Source: Planktophila sp965267775
GTDB lineage: Bacteria; Actinomycetota; Actinomycetes; Nanopelagicales; Nanopelagicaceae
Assembly (NCBI GenBank): GCA_965267775.1
Contig: OZ254140.1
Coordinates: 372,001 to 436,000 of the forward strand
Direction: 5' to 3'
DNA length: 64,000 nucleotides
Shown piece after piece: positions 33,245-42,195 of this stretch. The number at the start of each line of letters is the position of its first letter. The stretch's first letter is position 1. Under the pieces are notes generated by a model that saw nothing but the letters and a program-made list of their open reading frames with translations, was not told the origin of the DNA and searched no databases. The translations under genes were made by a program, and so were the position numbers.

Positions 33245-34363
33245 ATGTGGCCTATGAAGAACTTCAAAACCGTCATCGCATTTGTAGTAGGTGCAGCAGT
33301 CGCCGGAACCATGGCCACCGCCGCAACATCACCATCGCCCTCTATAACAGCATGTGCTGATTCCCGTACGAAGGCTCTCTACCTCGCCACCAATGGCGCG
33401 TGTACATCTAACCGCACACCAATTGTTATCGGCAGCAGCTCATCATTGGATGCAAAGACAATCGCATCCCTCGTAACTCCATCAGTAGTCTCCATCGAAG
33501 TGACAACAACTTCAGGTGGTGGCACAGGCTCTGGATCAATTTATAAAACTTCAGCGACTTCAAGCTACATCGTTACCAATAACCATGTCGTCGCAGATGC
33601 GGCAACAGGCGGAACGATCACTGTCGAACTCGTCAATGGCGATCAGTTCAAGGCAACCATTGTTGGACGCGATGCCAATTACGATATTGCCGTCCTCAAG
33701 ATCTCAGTTGGAAATTTACCGGCAATCGGAATTGGTGACTCTTCACAGGTAAGTGTCGGAGATCCAGTTCTTGCAATTGGTTCACCACTCGGTTTAGCAA
33801 ATACCGTGACACAAGGAATCGTTTCATCTCTCAACCGCCCTGTAACAACAGGTACAACAGATTCTCAGTCATATGTAGATGCTATTCAGACAGATGCAGC
33901 AATCAATCCCGGAAACTCAGGTGGTGCACTTGTTGATGCTGCTGGACGAATGATTGGCGTCAACTCTGCAATTGCAACGCTGAGCTCTGGTAGCACAAGT
34001 GGAAGTATTGGACTTGGCTTCTCTATCCCTATCAATGAAGCTAAGCGCATCATCGATGAAATTATTGCAACAGGTAAATCAACTCGACCTGTTCTCGGTG
34101 TCTACTTCGACTCTACCTATACAGGTGTAGGAGCGAAGATCAGCAAGCTCAGCGCCGGAGAAGGTGCAGAGAAAGCTGGCATTCCAGTGGGATCAATCAT
34201 CCGACAGATTGATGGAGTCAGAACACCTGATGCTGAGTCAGCGATTGTAAAGATTCGCTCATATGCACCTGGAACAACTGTCTCCGTAACGGTCGATCTT
34301 CCAACAGGTGGTCAGAAGACTTTCAAGATTCTTCTTGGATCTGCGCCAAGCTCTACTAATTAA
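33245..34363 (+). CDS. HtrA/DegP-like secreted serine protease with PDZ domain
   Basis: 372 residues: signal or anchor segment (FVVGAAVAGTMATAA), a linker with two Cys, a trypsin-like domain and one PDZ domain (about 275-370). The triad is His in VTNNHVV, Asp in NYDIAVLK and Ser in NPGNSGGAL. It acts outside the membrane in quality control of exported proteins. The ATG at 33245 is used; the ATG at 33254 is equally possible. It ends directly against the convergent galK. Confidence 0.88.
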   Translation: MWPMKNFKTVIAFVVGAAVAGTMATAATSPSPSITACADSRTKALYLATNGACTSNRTPIVIGSSSSLDAKTIASLVTPSVVSIEVTTTSGGGTGSGSIYKTSATSSYIVTNNHVVADAATGGTITVELVNGDQFKATIVGRDANYDIAVLKISVGNLPAIGIGDSSQVSVGDPVLAIGSPLGLANTVTQGIVSSLNRPVTTGTTDSQSYVDAIQTDAAINPGNSGGALVDAAGRMIGVNSAIATLSSGSTSGSIGLGFSIPINEAKRIIDEIIATGKSTRPVLGVYFDSTYTGVGAKISKLSAGEGAEKAGIPVGSIIRQIDGVRTPDAESAIVKIRSYAPGTTVSVTVDLPTGGQKTFKILLGSAPSSTN

Positions 34364-35497
34364 TTAGAGAGCGCGAGCTGAAGCGCCTGCACTTGGCAGG
34401 GATGTAAAGAAGCGTGGAGCTTTAAAGCCCTTGTCGCCGTAAGCTTTCTTGATTGCATCCTTCACAGGTTCAATCTGATCTGCCTTAATTAGTGCAATTG
34501 CGCTTCCACCAAAACCGCCACCGACCATGCGTGCGCCAAGTGCGCCTGCTGTTCGAGATGCTCTTACCGCTTCGTCGAGTTCCACACATGAAACTGTGTA
34601 GTCGTCACGAAGTGAGTTGTGTGATTCATTGATGAGGTGCCCAAGCGTTGCAAAGTCATTTGCACGAAGAGCGGCTACTGCATCTTTTACTCGCTGGATC
34701 TCTGTAACTGCATGTCGCGCACGGATGTACTCAGTCTCTGTCACCTCAGATTTGCGAGTAATTAAGAGCTCCATAGTGAGATGACGCATCGATGGAATAC
34801 CGAGCTTTGCAGCTACTGATTCACAAGAAGCGCGACGTTCGGCATATCCACCATCAACGAGAGCATGATGTGCCTGTGTATCAATAATCAAGAGTTCAAG
34901 TCCAGCTGATGCCACATCAAAGGGGACTGACTCAGTCGTGAGATCACGGCAATCGAGAAGAAGCGCCGAACCTTCTCGTCCCATCAGTGAAACTGATTGA
35001 TCCATGATTCCGCAAGGCATTCCAACGTAATCGTTCTCAGCCTTCTGAGTTGCACGTGCCAGATCTTCGAGAGATTTGCCAAGGTTAAAGAGAGAATTAA
35101 GGCCAACTGCCACCGAACATTCGAGAGCAGCCGATGATGAGAGACCTGCACCTGATGGAACATGGCCATCGACGAGAATGTCGACGCCGCTTGTAATTCC
35201 TAGTGTCCAGAGAACTCCAAGAACGTACTTCTCCCAATCGCCTGCACTGCCTGGCTTTACATCTTTAATATCAATGGTGAAGATGCGATTTTTGCGCTGC
35301 TGCGATGCAATACGAACCAAGCCATCACCATTCTTTGCAATGAGAGCAAAGGTGCGATCTGCAATGGCGAAGGGAAGGACAAATCCTTCGCTGTAATCGA
35401 TGTGTTCGCCGATGAGATTAACTCGACCTGGAGCCTCTGCAAATACTTGCGCTGAGTGGCCGTAGAGTTCCTTAAAAGTCTCTTCTAAAGCAGACAT
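34364..35497 (-). CDS. galK: Galactokinase
   Basis: 377 residues of the GHMP kinase family. Phosphorylates galactose at C1. The substrate signature is GRVNLIGEHIDYSEG, the ATP loop is PSGAGLSSSAALE, and the C-terminal motif is GARMVGGGFGGSAIAL. It begins three bases after galT ends, so it is the second gene of a galTK operon. Galactose may come from the GH36 alpha-galactosidase encoded at 45.8 kb. Confidence 0.95.
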   Translation of the reverse strand: MSALEETFKELYGHSAQVFAEAPGRVNLIGEHIDYSEGFVLPFAIADRTFALIAKNGDGLVRIASQQRKNRIFTIDIKDVKPGSAGDWEKYVLGVLWTLGITSGVDILVDGHVPSGAGLSSSAALECSVAVGLNSLFNLGKSLEDLARATQKAENDYVGMPCGIMDQSVSLMGREGSALLLDCRDLTTESVPFDVASAGLELLIIDTQAHHALVDGGYAERRASCESVAAKLGIPSMRHLTMELLITRKSEVTETEYIRARHAVTEIQRVKDAVAALRANDFATLGHLINESHNSLRDDYTVSCVELDEAVRASRTAGALGARMVGGGFGGSAIALIKADQIEPVKDAIKKAYGDKGFKAPRFFTSLPSAGASARAL

Positions 35498-35500
35498 TGA

Positions 35501-36613
35501 CTAGAGCTTTACAGCTTTGAGTTGTTGAGCAGATTGCTCTGGCTTCATATCCATAATGAATGCACCCATCGCAGATTCAGATCCTGCGAGGTACTTCAAC
35601 TTGCCTGGTGCGCGACGTACAGATGTGATCTGCCAGTGAAGACGCAGTAGATCGCGACCTTGGCGTACTGGCGCTTGATGCCACGCTGCGATATATGCCA
35701 TCTCAATATCGAATACACCATCGAGTCGCTTCATTACTTCGAGAGCAATTGAAGGGAATGAATCGCATGCGGCAGGGGAGAGCTCTATGAGATCTGCGAC
35801 CGGCTGCAATGGAACTACATGAATCTCAAATGGGTAGCGAGATGCATATGGTGTGTAGGCGACCCAGTGTTCGTTGCGAGCAATGATGCGAACGCCGTCA
35901 CGGAGCTCTCGCGCAAGAACATCATCAAAGAGAACGTGACCTGTCTTCTCTTTATGTTCGCGAGCAACAGCAAGCATTTTTGCTACACGTGGTGGCAGAT
36001 ATGAGTAAGCGTAGATCTGGCCATGTGGATGTGCGAGCGTTACGCCAATTTCTTCACCGCGGTTCTCAAATGGAGCGATGTGCTCAACATAAGGAAGAGT
36101 AGAAAGTTCAGCTGTGCGATCACGCCATGCTTCGAGAAGTGTGCGAACTCGCTGTGGTGAAAGAGTCTTAAATGATCCGCCGTGGTCGCCGGTGAAGCAG
36201 ATGACTTCGCACTTTCCAGCGGCAACGCCCTCATCAGTATCTGCTCCCACGAGATCAGGAAGTGCAAAATCGCCCATAGGCGGACGAAGTGATGGTGAGC
36301 GGTTATCAAAGACGACTACTTCATACTCAGATTCAGGAATTTCAGTAAGTAGCTCGCCAGTCGTTGGGCAGAGTGGGCAAAGTTCTTTCGGTGGCAAGAA
36401 GATACGTCCTTGGCGGTGTGCCGCCATCGCGACCCACTCATTTACAAGAGGATCAAGGCGGAGCTCGCCGATTCCTGGCTGCTCTTCCTTCTCGCGCTGA
36501 TCTGCAACGGTACGAGATTGTCCTGCTGTGTCGTAATAGCGAATGGTGCGACCGTCATTCATTGTGCGGTCTGTCCGAGTTACTCCTGCAGAAAGTTCTT
36601 TAATCTCGTTCAT
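35501..36613 (-). CDS. galT: Galactose-1-phosphate uridylyltransferase
   Basis: 370 residues of the HIT-related GalT family. It swaps the UMP group between UDP-glucose and galactose-1-phosphate through a uridylyl-His. The catalytic site is LAHPHGQIYAY. The zinc-binding Cys pair is LCPLCPTTGE and the later motif is EIHVVPLQP. First gene of galTK. No galE or repressor gene is visible nearby. Confidence 0.94.
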   Translation of the reverse strand: MNEIKELSAGVTRTDRTMNDGRTIRYYDTAGQSRTVADQREKEEQPGIGELRLDPLVNEWVAMAAHRQGRIFLPPKELCPLCPTTGELLTEIPESEYEVVVFDNRSPSLRPPMGDFALPDLVGADTDEGVAAGKCEVICFTGDHGGSFKTLSPQRVRTLLEAWRDRTAELSTLPYVEHIAPFENRGEEIGVTLAHPHGQIYAYSYLPPRVAKMLAVAREHKEKTGHVLFDDVLARELRDGVRIIARNEHWVAYTPYASRYPFEIHVVPLQPVADLIELSPAACDSFPSIALEVMKRLDGVFDIEMAYIAAWHQAPVRQGRDLLRLHWQITSVRRAPGKLKYLAGSESAMGAFIMDMKPEQSAQQLKAVKL

Positions 36614-36634
36614 AGTGAGGTTAGCCTATCTTGG

Positions 36635-38131
36635 CTAAGCCCAGTTGAGGGTGCGTTCGATTGCCTTCTTCCAACCGGAATATCCCTCTGCTCTCATCTC
36701 GGCAGTTGAAGCCGGGCTCCAGCGACGAGATTGCTGCCACTGCTTCTTCAACTCATCAGTATCAGACCAGACACCAACGGCGAGACCTGCAGCATATGCA
36801 GCGCCAAGGGCAGTTGTCTCGGTGATGAGAGGCCTAGTGATATCAATTCCCATAATGTCTGCCTGCATCTGCATGCAGAGTGAATTCGATGTAATGCCAC
36901 CATCGACGCGCATCTCAGCCATTGGAACACCAGAATCTGCAACCATCGCATCCATCACATCGCGCGTTTGATAGCAGATGGCTTCCAGTGCTGCGCGTGC
37001 AAGATGTGCCTTTGTTGCAGCGCGTGTTAATCCGACGATGACTCCGCGCGCATCGCTGCGCCAGTAGGGAGCAAAGAGGCCCGAGAAGGCTGGAACAAAG
37101 TAGACGCCAGCTGTATCAGTAACAGTTGATGCGAGTGATTCTGTCTCGGCAGCGTTATTAATAATTCCTAGTTGATCACGGAGCCATTGAATTGCAGAGC
37201 CTGTCACTGCAACAGATCCTTCCAAGGCGTAACGCGCTGGCTGATCACCAAATTTGTAGCAGACAGTTGTCAGCAGCCCATTGGCAGAGCGGACAATATC
37301 TGTACCAGTATTGAGAAGGGCGAAGTTTCCCGTTCCATACGTCGTCTTTGATTCACCTCGATCAAAACAGACCTGCCCCACCATCGCAGCTTGTTGATCG
37401 CCAAGGATTCCTGCAATAGGAACTGCAGCACCGAGAGGTCCATGGGGATTGGTCTGAGCGTAAATTTCAGATGAGGATTTGATTTGGGGCAGAACTGAGC
37501 GCGGAACTTCCAAAATATCGAGCAACTCTTGATCCCAATCAAGGGTCTCAAGGCTCATCAATAATGTACGGCTGGCATTAGTCACATCCGTGAAGTGCAC
37601 ACCACCTTGGACTCCACCAGAGAGATTCCAGAGCAACCAGCTATCTACCGTTCCAAATCTCGCCGAACCTGATGCAATTGCTTCTTGCACGGATTGTGAA
37701 TTTTTGATGAGCCAATGCATTTTGCTACCTGCAAAGTAAGGGGCGACAGTCAAGCCACTCTTATGAGTCAAAGTGGTACGCGCACTCTCTGGAAGTGATT
37801 CGAGGTAAGAGGCAGTTCGAACATCCTGCCAGACAATTGCATTATGGAGAGGCTCGCCTGTCGTGACATCCCAGGCAACCGTTGTCTCACGTTGGTTGGT
37901 AATTCCAATGGATGAGAGTTGGGATCCGAGGAGGTTCGCCTGTTTGAGCGCCCCTGAGATTACCTCTTGGGTTCGCTCCCAAATTTCAGCGGCATCATGT
38001 TCAACCCAACCGGCAGAGGGCATGATCTGGCGATGTTCTAGCTGATGTTGCCCAACAACCTTGCCGCTCTGATCAAAGATCATAAAGCGTGTACTACTTG
38101 TTCCCTGGTCCAAACTTCCCACGAATGCCAT
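36635..38131 (-). CDS. glpK: Glycerol kinase
   Basis: 498 residues when started at the ATG at 38131. An ATG 54 bases further upstream would overlap glpD and would add a non-conserved tail. The FGGY family signatures are GSLDQGTSSTRFMIFD, GWVEHDAAEIW, ITNQRETTVAWD, and YGTGNFALLNTG. It makes glycerol-3-phosphate from glycerol and ATP. It is divergent from glpD, which oxidises the product. A TAGGCT box lies seven bases before the ATG. Confidence 0.95.
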   Translation of the reverse strand: MAFVGSLDQGTSSTRFMIFDQSGKVVGQHQLEHRQIMPSAGWVEHDAAEIWERTQEVISGALKQANLLGSQLSSIGITNQRETTVAWDVTTGEPLHNAIVWQDVRTASYLESLPESARTTLTHKSGLTVAPYFAGSKMHWLIKNSQSVQEAIASGSARFGTVDSWLLWNLSGGVQGGVHFTDVTNASRTLLMSLETLDWDQELLDILEVPRSVLPQIKSSSEIYAQTNPHGPLGAAVPIAGILGDQQAAMVGQVCFDRGESKTTYGTGNFALLNTGTDIVRSANGLLTTVCYKFGDQPARYALEGSVAVTGSAIQWLRDQLGIINNAAETESLASTVTDTAGVYFVPAFSGLFAPYWRSDARGVIVGLTRAATKAHLARAALEAICYQTRDVMDAMVADSGVPMAEMRVDGGITSNSLCMQMQADIMGIDITRPLITETTALGAAYAAGLAVGVWSDTDELKKQWQQSRRWSPASTAEMRAEGYSGWKKAIERTLNWA

Positions 38132-38138
38132 ATCCTTA

Positions 38139-38144
38139 AGCCTA
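38139..38144 (-). promoter_or_regulatory. -10 box of glpK
   Basis: TAGGCT, seven bases, then ATG on the minus strand, in the 44-base divergent region shared with glpD. Confidence 0.45.
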
Positions 38145-38175
38145 CTCAATGCCCAGGGAAATCGGTAGACCTTAG

Positions 38176-39831
38176 ATGTTTTCATCAGAACTTAGCCCCG
38201 AACAACGTGATGCTGCGATTCTTGCCCTCGGTAAAGAGGAGTTCGATGTTCTCGTTATTGGCGGTGGAGTCACTGGTGCGGGTGCAGCTCTCGATGCAGC
38301 ATCTCGCGGATTAAAGGTCGCCCTCGTAGAGGCGCGCGATCTCGCATCTGGAACATCAAGCCGTTCGAGTAAATTAATTCACGGCGGACTTCGCTACCTA
38401 GAGCAATACGATTTCAAGTTGGTCCGCGAAGCGCTCCATGAGCGCGAACTCATGGTCTCATCGCTCAGCCCTCACCTTGTAAAGCCAGTTGGATTTCTCT
38501 ACCCACTGCACGAAAAGGCAAAAGATCGCGCCTATGTCGGTGCAGGCCTTGCTCTCTATGACGTTCTCCGTGGCTTCCAGCGCGCCCTTCCATGGCACAA
38601 GCACATGTCGCAGAAGAAGATTGCCGAAATTGCACCATCGCTTCGCCAAGATATTGTTACGGGCGCAGTTAAGTATTACGACGCACAGGTAGATGATGCC
38701 CGCCATACGATGACAATTATTCGTACCGCTCGACGACACGGTGCAACTATTGCAACGCGCGTTGAGGTGGATCAATTAATTAAAGATGGAAAACGAGTTG
38801 TCGGTGCAACTTTGATAGACACTGTGACCGGAAAGAAGATCAAAGTATCTGCAAAGTCGGTGGTGATGTGCGCGGGCATCTGGAGCGATGAGATGCATGC
38901 AAAGTTTGGCATCACACCGGGCTACGGCGTAACAATGTCCAAAGGTGTTCATATCGTTGTTCCAGGTGATGCCATTAAATCCAATACTGGAATCATTTTA
39001 AAGACCGCCGTCTCAGTTCTCTTCATGATTCCATGGGGCGATAAGTGGATTGTTGGCACAACTGATACTCCATATGATGGAGATCGCGCCCATCCATATG
39101 CAACAACAGAAGATGTTCAATACATTCTTGATCAAGCAAATAAAGTTCTTGAGCCACAGCTAAAGCGCGAAGAGATCATTGGTGTCTACGCAGGTCTTCG
39201 CCCACTTGTAGCTAATAAGAAGGGCTCTGCAACAACAAAACTTTCACGCGAACACACCACAGATCGAAGCGCACCAGGTTTTGTCAGCATTGCAGGTGGC
39301 AAGTACACGACCTATCGCATCATGGGTAGAGATGCTATTGATCTGGCAATTACTGACCTTCGCAAAAATGTAAATCAATCATGCACTGAGAAACTCCCGC
39401 TAGTCGGCGCAGATGGCTACTTTGCACTTGTGCAACAGGCAGCTCAGATTGCAGGCGAATTCGGATTAGATCAGAAGACGGTCATCCACTTACTCGATCG
39501 CTACGGATCTCTCATCAGCGAAGTACTCCAGCTGATTACCGAAGAGAAGAAATTGGCTCAACCTCTTGCAGCCAACCTTCCCTACCTACGCGCAGAGATT
39601 GTCTATGCGGTGACCCATGAAGGTGCAATGTCCGTCGATGATGTGATTTCACGCCGTACGCGACTTGCCTTTGAAGCACCTAACGCTGCAATTGATCTCG
39701 CAGATGACATCGCATCGCTGATCGCTCCATATCTTGGTTGGGGCGCTAAAGAGAAGAAAGCTTCAATCGCTGAATACAAATCACAAGTTGCCGCAGAAGT
39801 TGAAGCGCTAGATGCCTTGGTGAAGGCTTAA
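38176..39831 (+). CDS. glpD: Glycerol-3-phosphate dehydrogenase (FAD-dependent)
   Basis: 551 residues. Oxidises glycerol-3-phosphate to dihydroxyacetone phosphate, passing electrons to the quinone pool at the membrane. The FAD Rossmann motif is VIGGGVTGAGAALDAASRG; other signatures are TSSRSSKLIHGGLRYLEQ and GGKYTTYR. The C-terminal domain is of the usual DAO_C type. Its end overlaps the convergent GH25 gene by four bases. Confidence 0.95.
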   Translation: MFSSELSPEQRDAAILALGKEEFDVLVIGGGVTGAGAALDAASRGLKVALVEARDLASGTSSRSSKLIHGGLRYLEQYDFKLVREALHERELMVSSLSPHLVKPVGFLYPLHEKAKDRAYVGAGLALYDVLRGFQRALPWHKHMSQKKIAEIAPSLRQDIVTGAVKYYDAQVDDARHTMTIIRTARRHGATIATRVEVDQLIKDGKRVVGATLIDTVTGKKIKVSAKSVVMCAGIWSDEMHAKFGITPGYGVTMSKGVHIVVPGDAIKSNTGIILKTAVSVLFMIPWGDKWIVGTTDTPYDGDRAHPYATTEDVQYILDQANKVLEPQLKREEIIGVYAGLRPLVANKKGSATTKLSREHTTDRSAPGFVSIAGGKYTTYRIMGRDAIDLAITDLRKNVNQSCTEKLPLVGADGYFALVQQAAQIAGEFGLDQKTVIHLLDRYGSLISEVLQLITEEKKLAQPLAANLPYLRAEIVYAVTHEGAMSVDDVISRRTRLAFEAPNAAIDLADDIASLIAPYLGWGAKEKKASIAEYKSQVAAEVEALDALVKA

Positions 39832-41147
39832 TTCTTAATCTGATTCTTGCAACCATCTGAAGCAACTGGCTTCGGAGAACTCTTCGGTGTTGGACTTGGC
39901 GCAGGGGTGGGTGCTGCGCCTTGTTCGAGCGTAAAGGTCACTGGAATCGCGACATCGCTATGAGTTCCTGAAGGATCGTTAAATCGAAGTTCACCATTCC
40001 ATGTTCCAGCAAGATCTGTCTTGAGCGCAATCTTCCAATAACCACTCGTGGCTCGTGTAATCGATTGTGTAAATTTAAATGGAGTTACATTGGGTCCCGA
40101 TACAAACTTCACATCACCTGTAACAACTGGAGAACCATCCGGGCGCAAGACTTGCAGCGAGAAGACCACATATTTATCAGTCGATGTGGCAACCATGTAA
40201 TCCAAGAGCGCAGTCGATGTCTCGTTATGAGGCATCAAATCTGTCTCCTCAGGTATCCAGGTTCCTGAAGCAAGTGCGAGAAATGCCTCTTGGGTACCGC
40301 GGAAAACATTGAGATCTAAGCGACTTCCCGGCACGCCATACTTTGGCGCGATTCCACATGAGGTGTACTGCCAGACCACCCACTGCGCCTTACATGAAGA
40401 GGTTGTCCATGAATGTACGTAGCAACCAATGCTCTTCAGCCCTGGCTGCGCAGTTGGGATAGCAGGATTGATTGCATATTGGGCGAGCCAGAGTGGATAT
40501 TGCGAAAGCTCTTTATCTCGAACCATCGCACTTTCTAGGAAAGTTGGGTAAGAGTAGAAGATCGGCGTGCGACCGGTCTTCTCTTTCAGCGCTGACATAA
40601 ATGTCTTGGTCCATAAAGTGACTGCGCTCTTAGTAGCGCGCTTTGCACATGATTTATTGGAGCGATAGCGAATGCAGTTATTCTCTAAATCAAGTGCATA
40701 TGGAAGATCCATCTCGTTATAGCCACCGAGTGAGGCAAGGCGCCAGATAACTTTCTGTGCTTGAACATTTGCATCTTTAGCGATAGCAGAGCTCGATGAG
40801 ACATCAGGTAATAGGGCATAGTGATAAAAGCCGGTATAGATTCCTGCCTCTTGCGCACCTCTGCGATCGGCTTCAACATATTTCAATGAGAGTCGATCAG
40901 CATCCTGGCGAGAATCAGAGGCTTTGATCATCACAAAGCGGAGACCTGCTGAATGCATCTTTACAAAGTTGATTGGTTTATCACTCGGATGTTGCCAACG
41001 GCTGATATCTGCGCCATGGATGCGATCACCGGGACCGGCAGCAAGTGGAAGCGCTTCCTGAGGAGCTGCGTTCGATGGTGGAGCTGTAATTGGGAATGAG
41101 AGCATGACGCAGGCAGAGATTGTGGCTGCGAGTTTTCGTGCGCGCAT
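39828..41147 (-). CDS. Secreted GH25 lysozyme-like muramidase
   Basis: 439 residues: signal peptide (cleavage near SNA, about 27), GH25 domain (about 45-255) and a C-terminal beta-rich domain with a Pro/Ser/Lys-rich end. The GH25 sites are GADISRWQHP and the Asp-Glu pair in ALDLENN. It would cut the glycan of peptidoglycan, for cell-wall turnover or against others. Its ATG abuts the stop of the upstream small gene, so the two form an operon. Confidence 0.85.
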   Translation of the reverse strand: MRARKLAATISACVMLSFPITAPPSNAAPQEALPLAAGPGDRIHGADISRWQHPSDKPINFVKMHSAGLRFVMIKASDSRQDADRLSLKYVEADRRGAQEAGIYTGFYHYALLPDVSSSSAIAKDANVQAQKVIWRLASLGGYNEMDLPYALDLENNCIRYRSNKSCAKRATKSAVTLWTKTFMSALKEKTGRTPIFYSYPTFLESAMVRDKELSQYPLWLAQYAINPAIPTAQPGLKSIGCYVHSWTTSSCKAQWVVWQYTSCGIAPKYGVPGSRLDLNVFRGTQEAFLALASGTWIPEETDLMPHNETSTALLDYMVATSTDKYVVFSLQVLRPDGSPVVTGDVKFVSGPNVTPFKFTQSITRATSGYWKIALKTDLAGTWNGELRFNDPSGTHSDVAIPVTFTLEQGAAPTPAPSPTPKSSPKPVASDGCKNQIKN

Positions 41148-41417
41148 TTACTTCTCAATAATGACGACAGAGATTCCAAAGATATCTCTGATAACGCTTG
41201 CAAGTTGTGGAGCCATCCGAAGGCGGGCTTCTCGGTAATCATGTCCCATCGCAAGCTTTGCTGGATCTGAGAAATCTAGAGTCAGACGACCATTATCAAA
41301 TGATTCAAGGCGGCCATCGAAGAATGCCATCCACGCAATGCGGTTAGCTCTCTCTAATTGATCGAGAACTTCATTCCACCGAGCGCGAATATCTGCAACG
41401 GTAAGTTCGGTGGCCAT
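41148..41417 (-). CDS. Small protein resembling the DnaX gamma/tau third domain
   Basis: 89 residues with no signal peptide. The pattern, RARWNEVLDQLERANR, then a short strand, NGRLTLDFSD, then a helix with MAPQLASVIRDIFG and a final VVIIE strand, matches the small domain III of DnaX (gamma/tau), which oligomerises the clamp loader. Here it stands alone. This is a match by eye. A TAAAGT box lies six bases before the ATG. Zero spacing to the GH25 gene indicates co-transcription. Confidence 0.55.
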   Translation of the reverse strand: MATELTVADIRARWNEVLDQLERANRIAWMAFFDGRLESFDNGRLTLDFSDPAKLAMGHDYREARLRMAPQLASVIRDIFGISVVIIEK

Positions 41418-41423
41418 ACCCCG

Positions 41424-41429
41424 ACTTTA
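41424..41429 (-). promoter_or_regulatory. -10 box of the DnaX-domain-like gene
   Basis: TAAAGT, then CGGGGT, then ATG on the minus strand. Confidence 0.45.
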
Positions 41430-41440
41430 CCGCAATGGTT

Positions 41441-42106
41441 TTAAATTGCGTGCTCGCGAGGAGAGCCGAGCCATTTGTAGTACTCAGATGCCAAGATCAC
41501 GCGCATATTTCTGCCTTTCTCATGAACAACGTGGAGATGTTGGGCTATTCGAGTAATTGTCTGCTCCACCGATTTTTCGCTGACAAATCGTGTTCTTCCA
41601 ATATCGGAGTTGCTCAATCCAAGAGCTAAGAGGCGAAGTGTCTCAATCTGAATATCTGTCAAAGAGTTCAGAGATGAGTCCCAATCATTGGCCAACCAAC
41701 CGGTACGGGCATCGCTCTTATTGGAGGCATCTATGGCGCTACGAATCTGATGGAGATCTGTCAGCGCTGACTTTTCGATGATCTGCGTTCCACGGGGGAG
41801 CGTTGCCTCTTTGATTCCATAGAGACGTAAATCTGGTGAATCAGTTAAGAGAGTGATTCCGACAACGGGATGCAATTTTCTGAAGCTCTCCATAAGGTCA
41901 ATACAGGATTGATCGCACCCTTGAAAGTTAATCAGTACAGAGTCTGGGTGCGCCACCTTGAAGAGCTGCAAGGCGCTCTCAGGGTCAGATGCTTGGCCGA
42001 CAATATCGAGCCCCTGCATGCGAAGTGAATCTGCAAGCGTTGCTAATTCGAAACGATTGCAGTCGAGTATGAGAACGCGAGGCTTATCAATGTGAAAGTT
42101 ATCCAT
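41441..42106 (-). CDS. LuxR-type response regulator with degenerate receiver
   Basis: 221 residues. An N-terminal receiver-like domain (about 10-125) is followed by a LuxR/NarL-type helix-turn-helix (about 148-215: LTDIQIETLRLLALGLSNSDIG). The acidic D15 and the Lys K112 of a receiver remain, but the phosphoacceptor Asp is replaced by N60 (SVLINFQG). No histidine kinase gene is adjacent. It probably works without phosphorylation, by ligand or partner binding. Target genes are unknown. Confidence 0.8.
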   Translation of the reverse strand: MDNFHIDKPRVLILDCNRFELATLADSLRMQGLDIVGQASDPESALQLFKVAHPDSVLINFQGCDQSCIDLMESFRKLHPVVGITLLTDSPDLRLYGIKEATLPRGTQIIEKSALTDLHQIRSAIDASNKSDARTGWLANDWDSSLNSLTDIQIETLRLLALGLSNSDIGRTRFVSEKSVEQTITRIAQHLHVVHEKGRNMRVILASEYYKWLGSPREHAI

Positions 42107-42112
42107 GGAGCG

Positions 42113-42118
42113 ACGGTA
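42113..42118 (-). promoter_or_regulatory. -10 box of the response regulator gene
   Basis: TACCGT, then CGCTCC, then ATG on the minus strand. Confidence 0.5.
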
Positions 42119-42195
42119 TCGAGAGAAAACGACGGAAAGTGCTTTTGTGATGGTCTTGTGAAGTTAACGTGAACCTACTTCAGGGTAAGCCCGCA

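Noticed and set aside
33094..34363. Integration of a mobile element at tRNA-Asn
   Set aside because: No integrase gene and no repeat of the tRNA 3' end are found downstream.
38132..38185. Longer N-terminus for glycerol kinase
   Set aside because: It would overlap glpD and add residues absent from the family; the shorter start has a promoter box.
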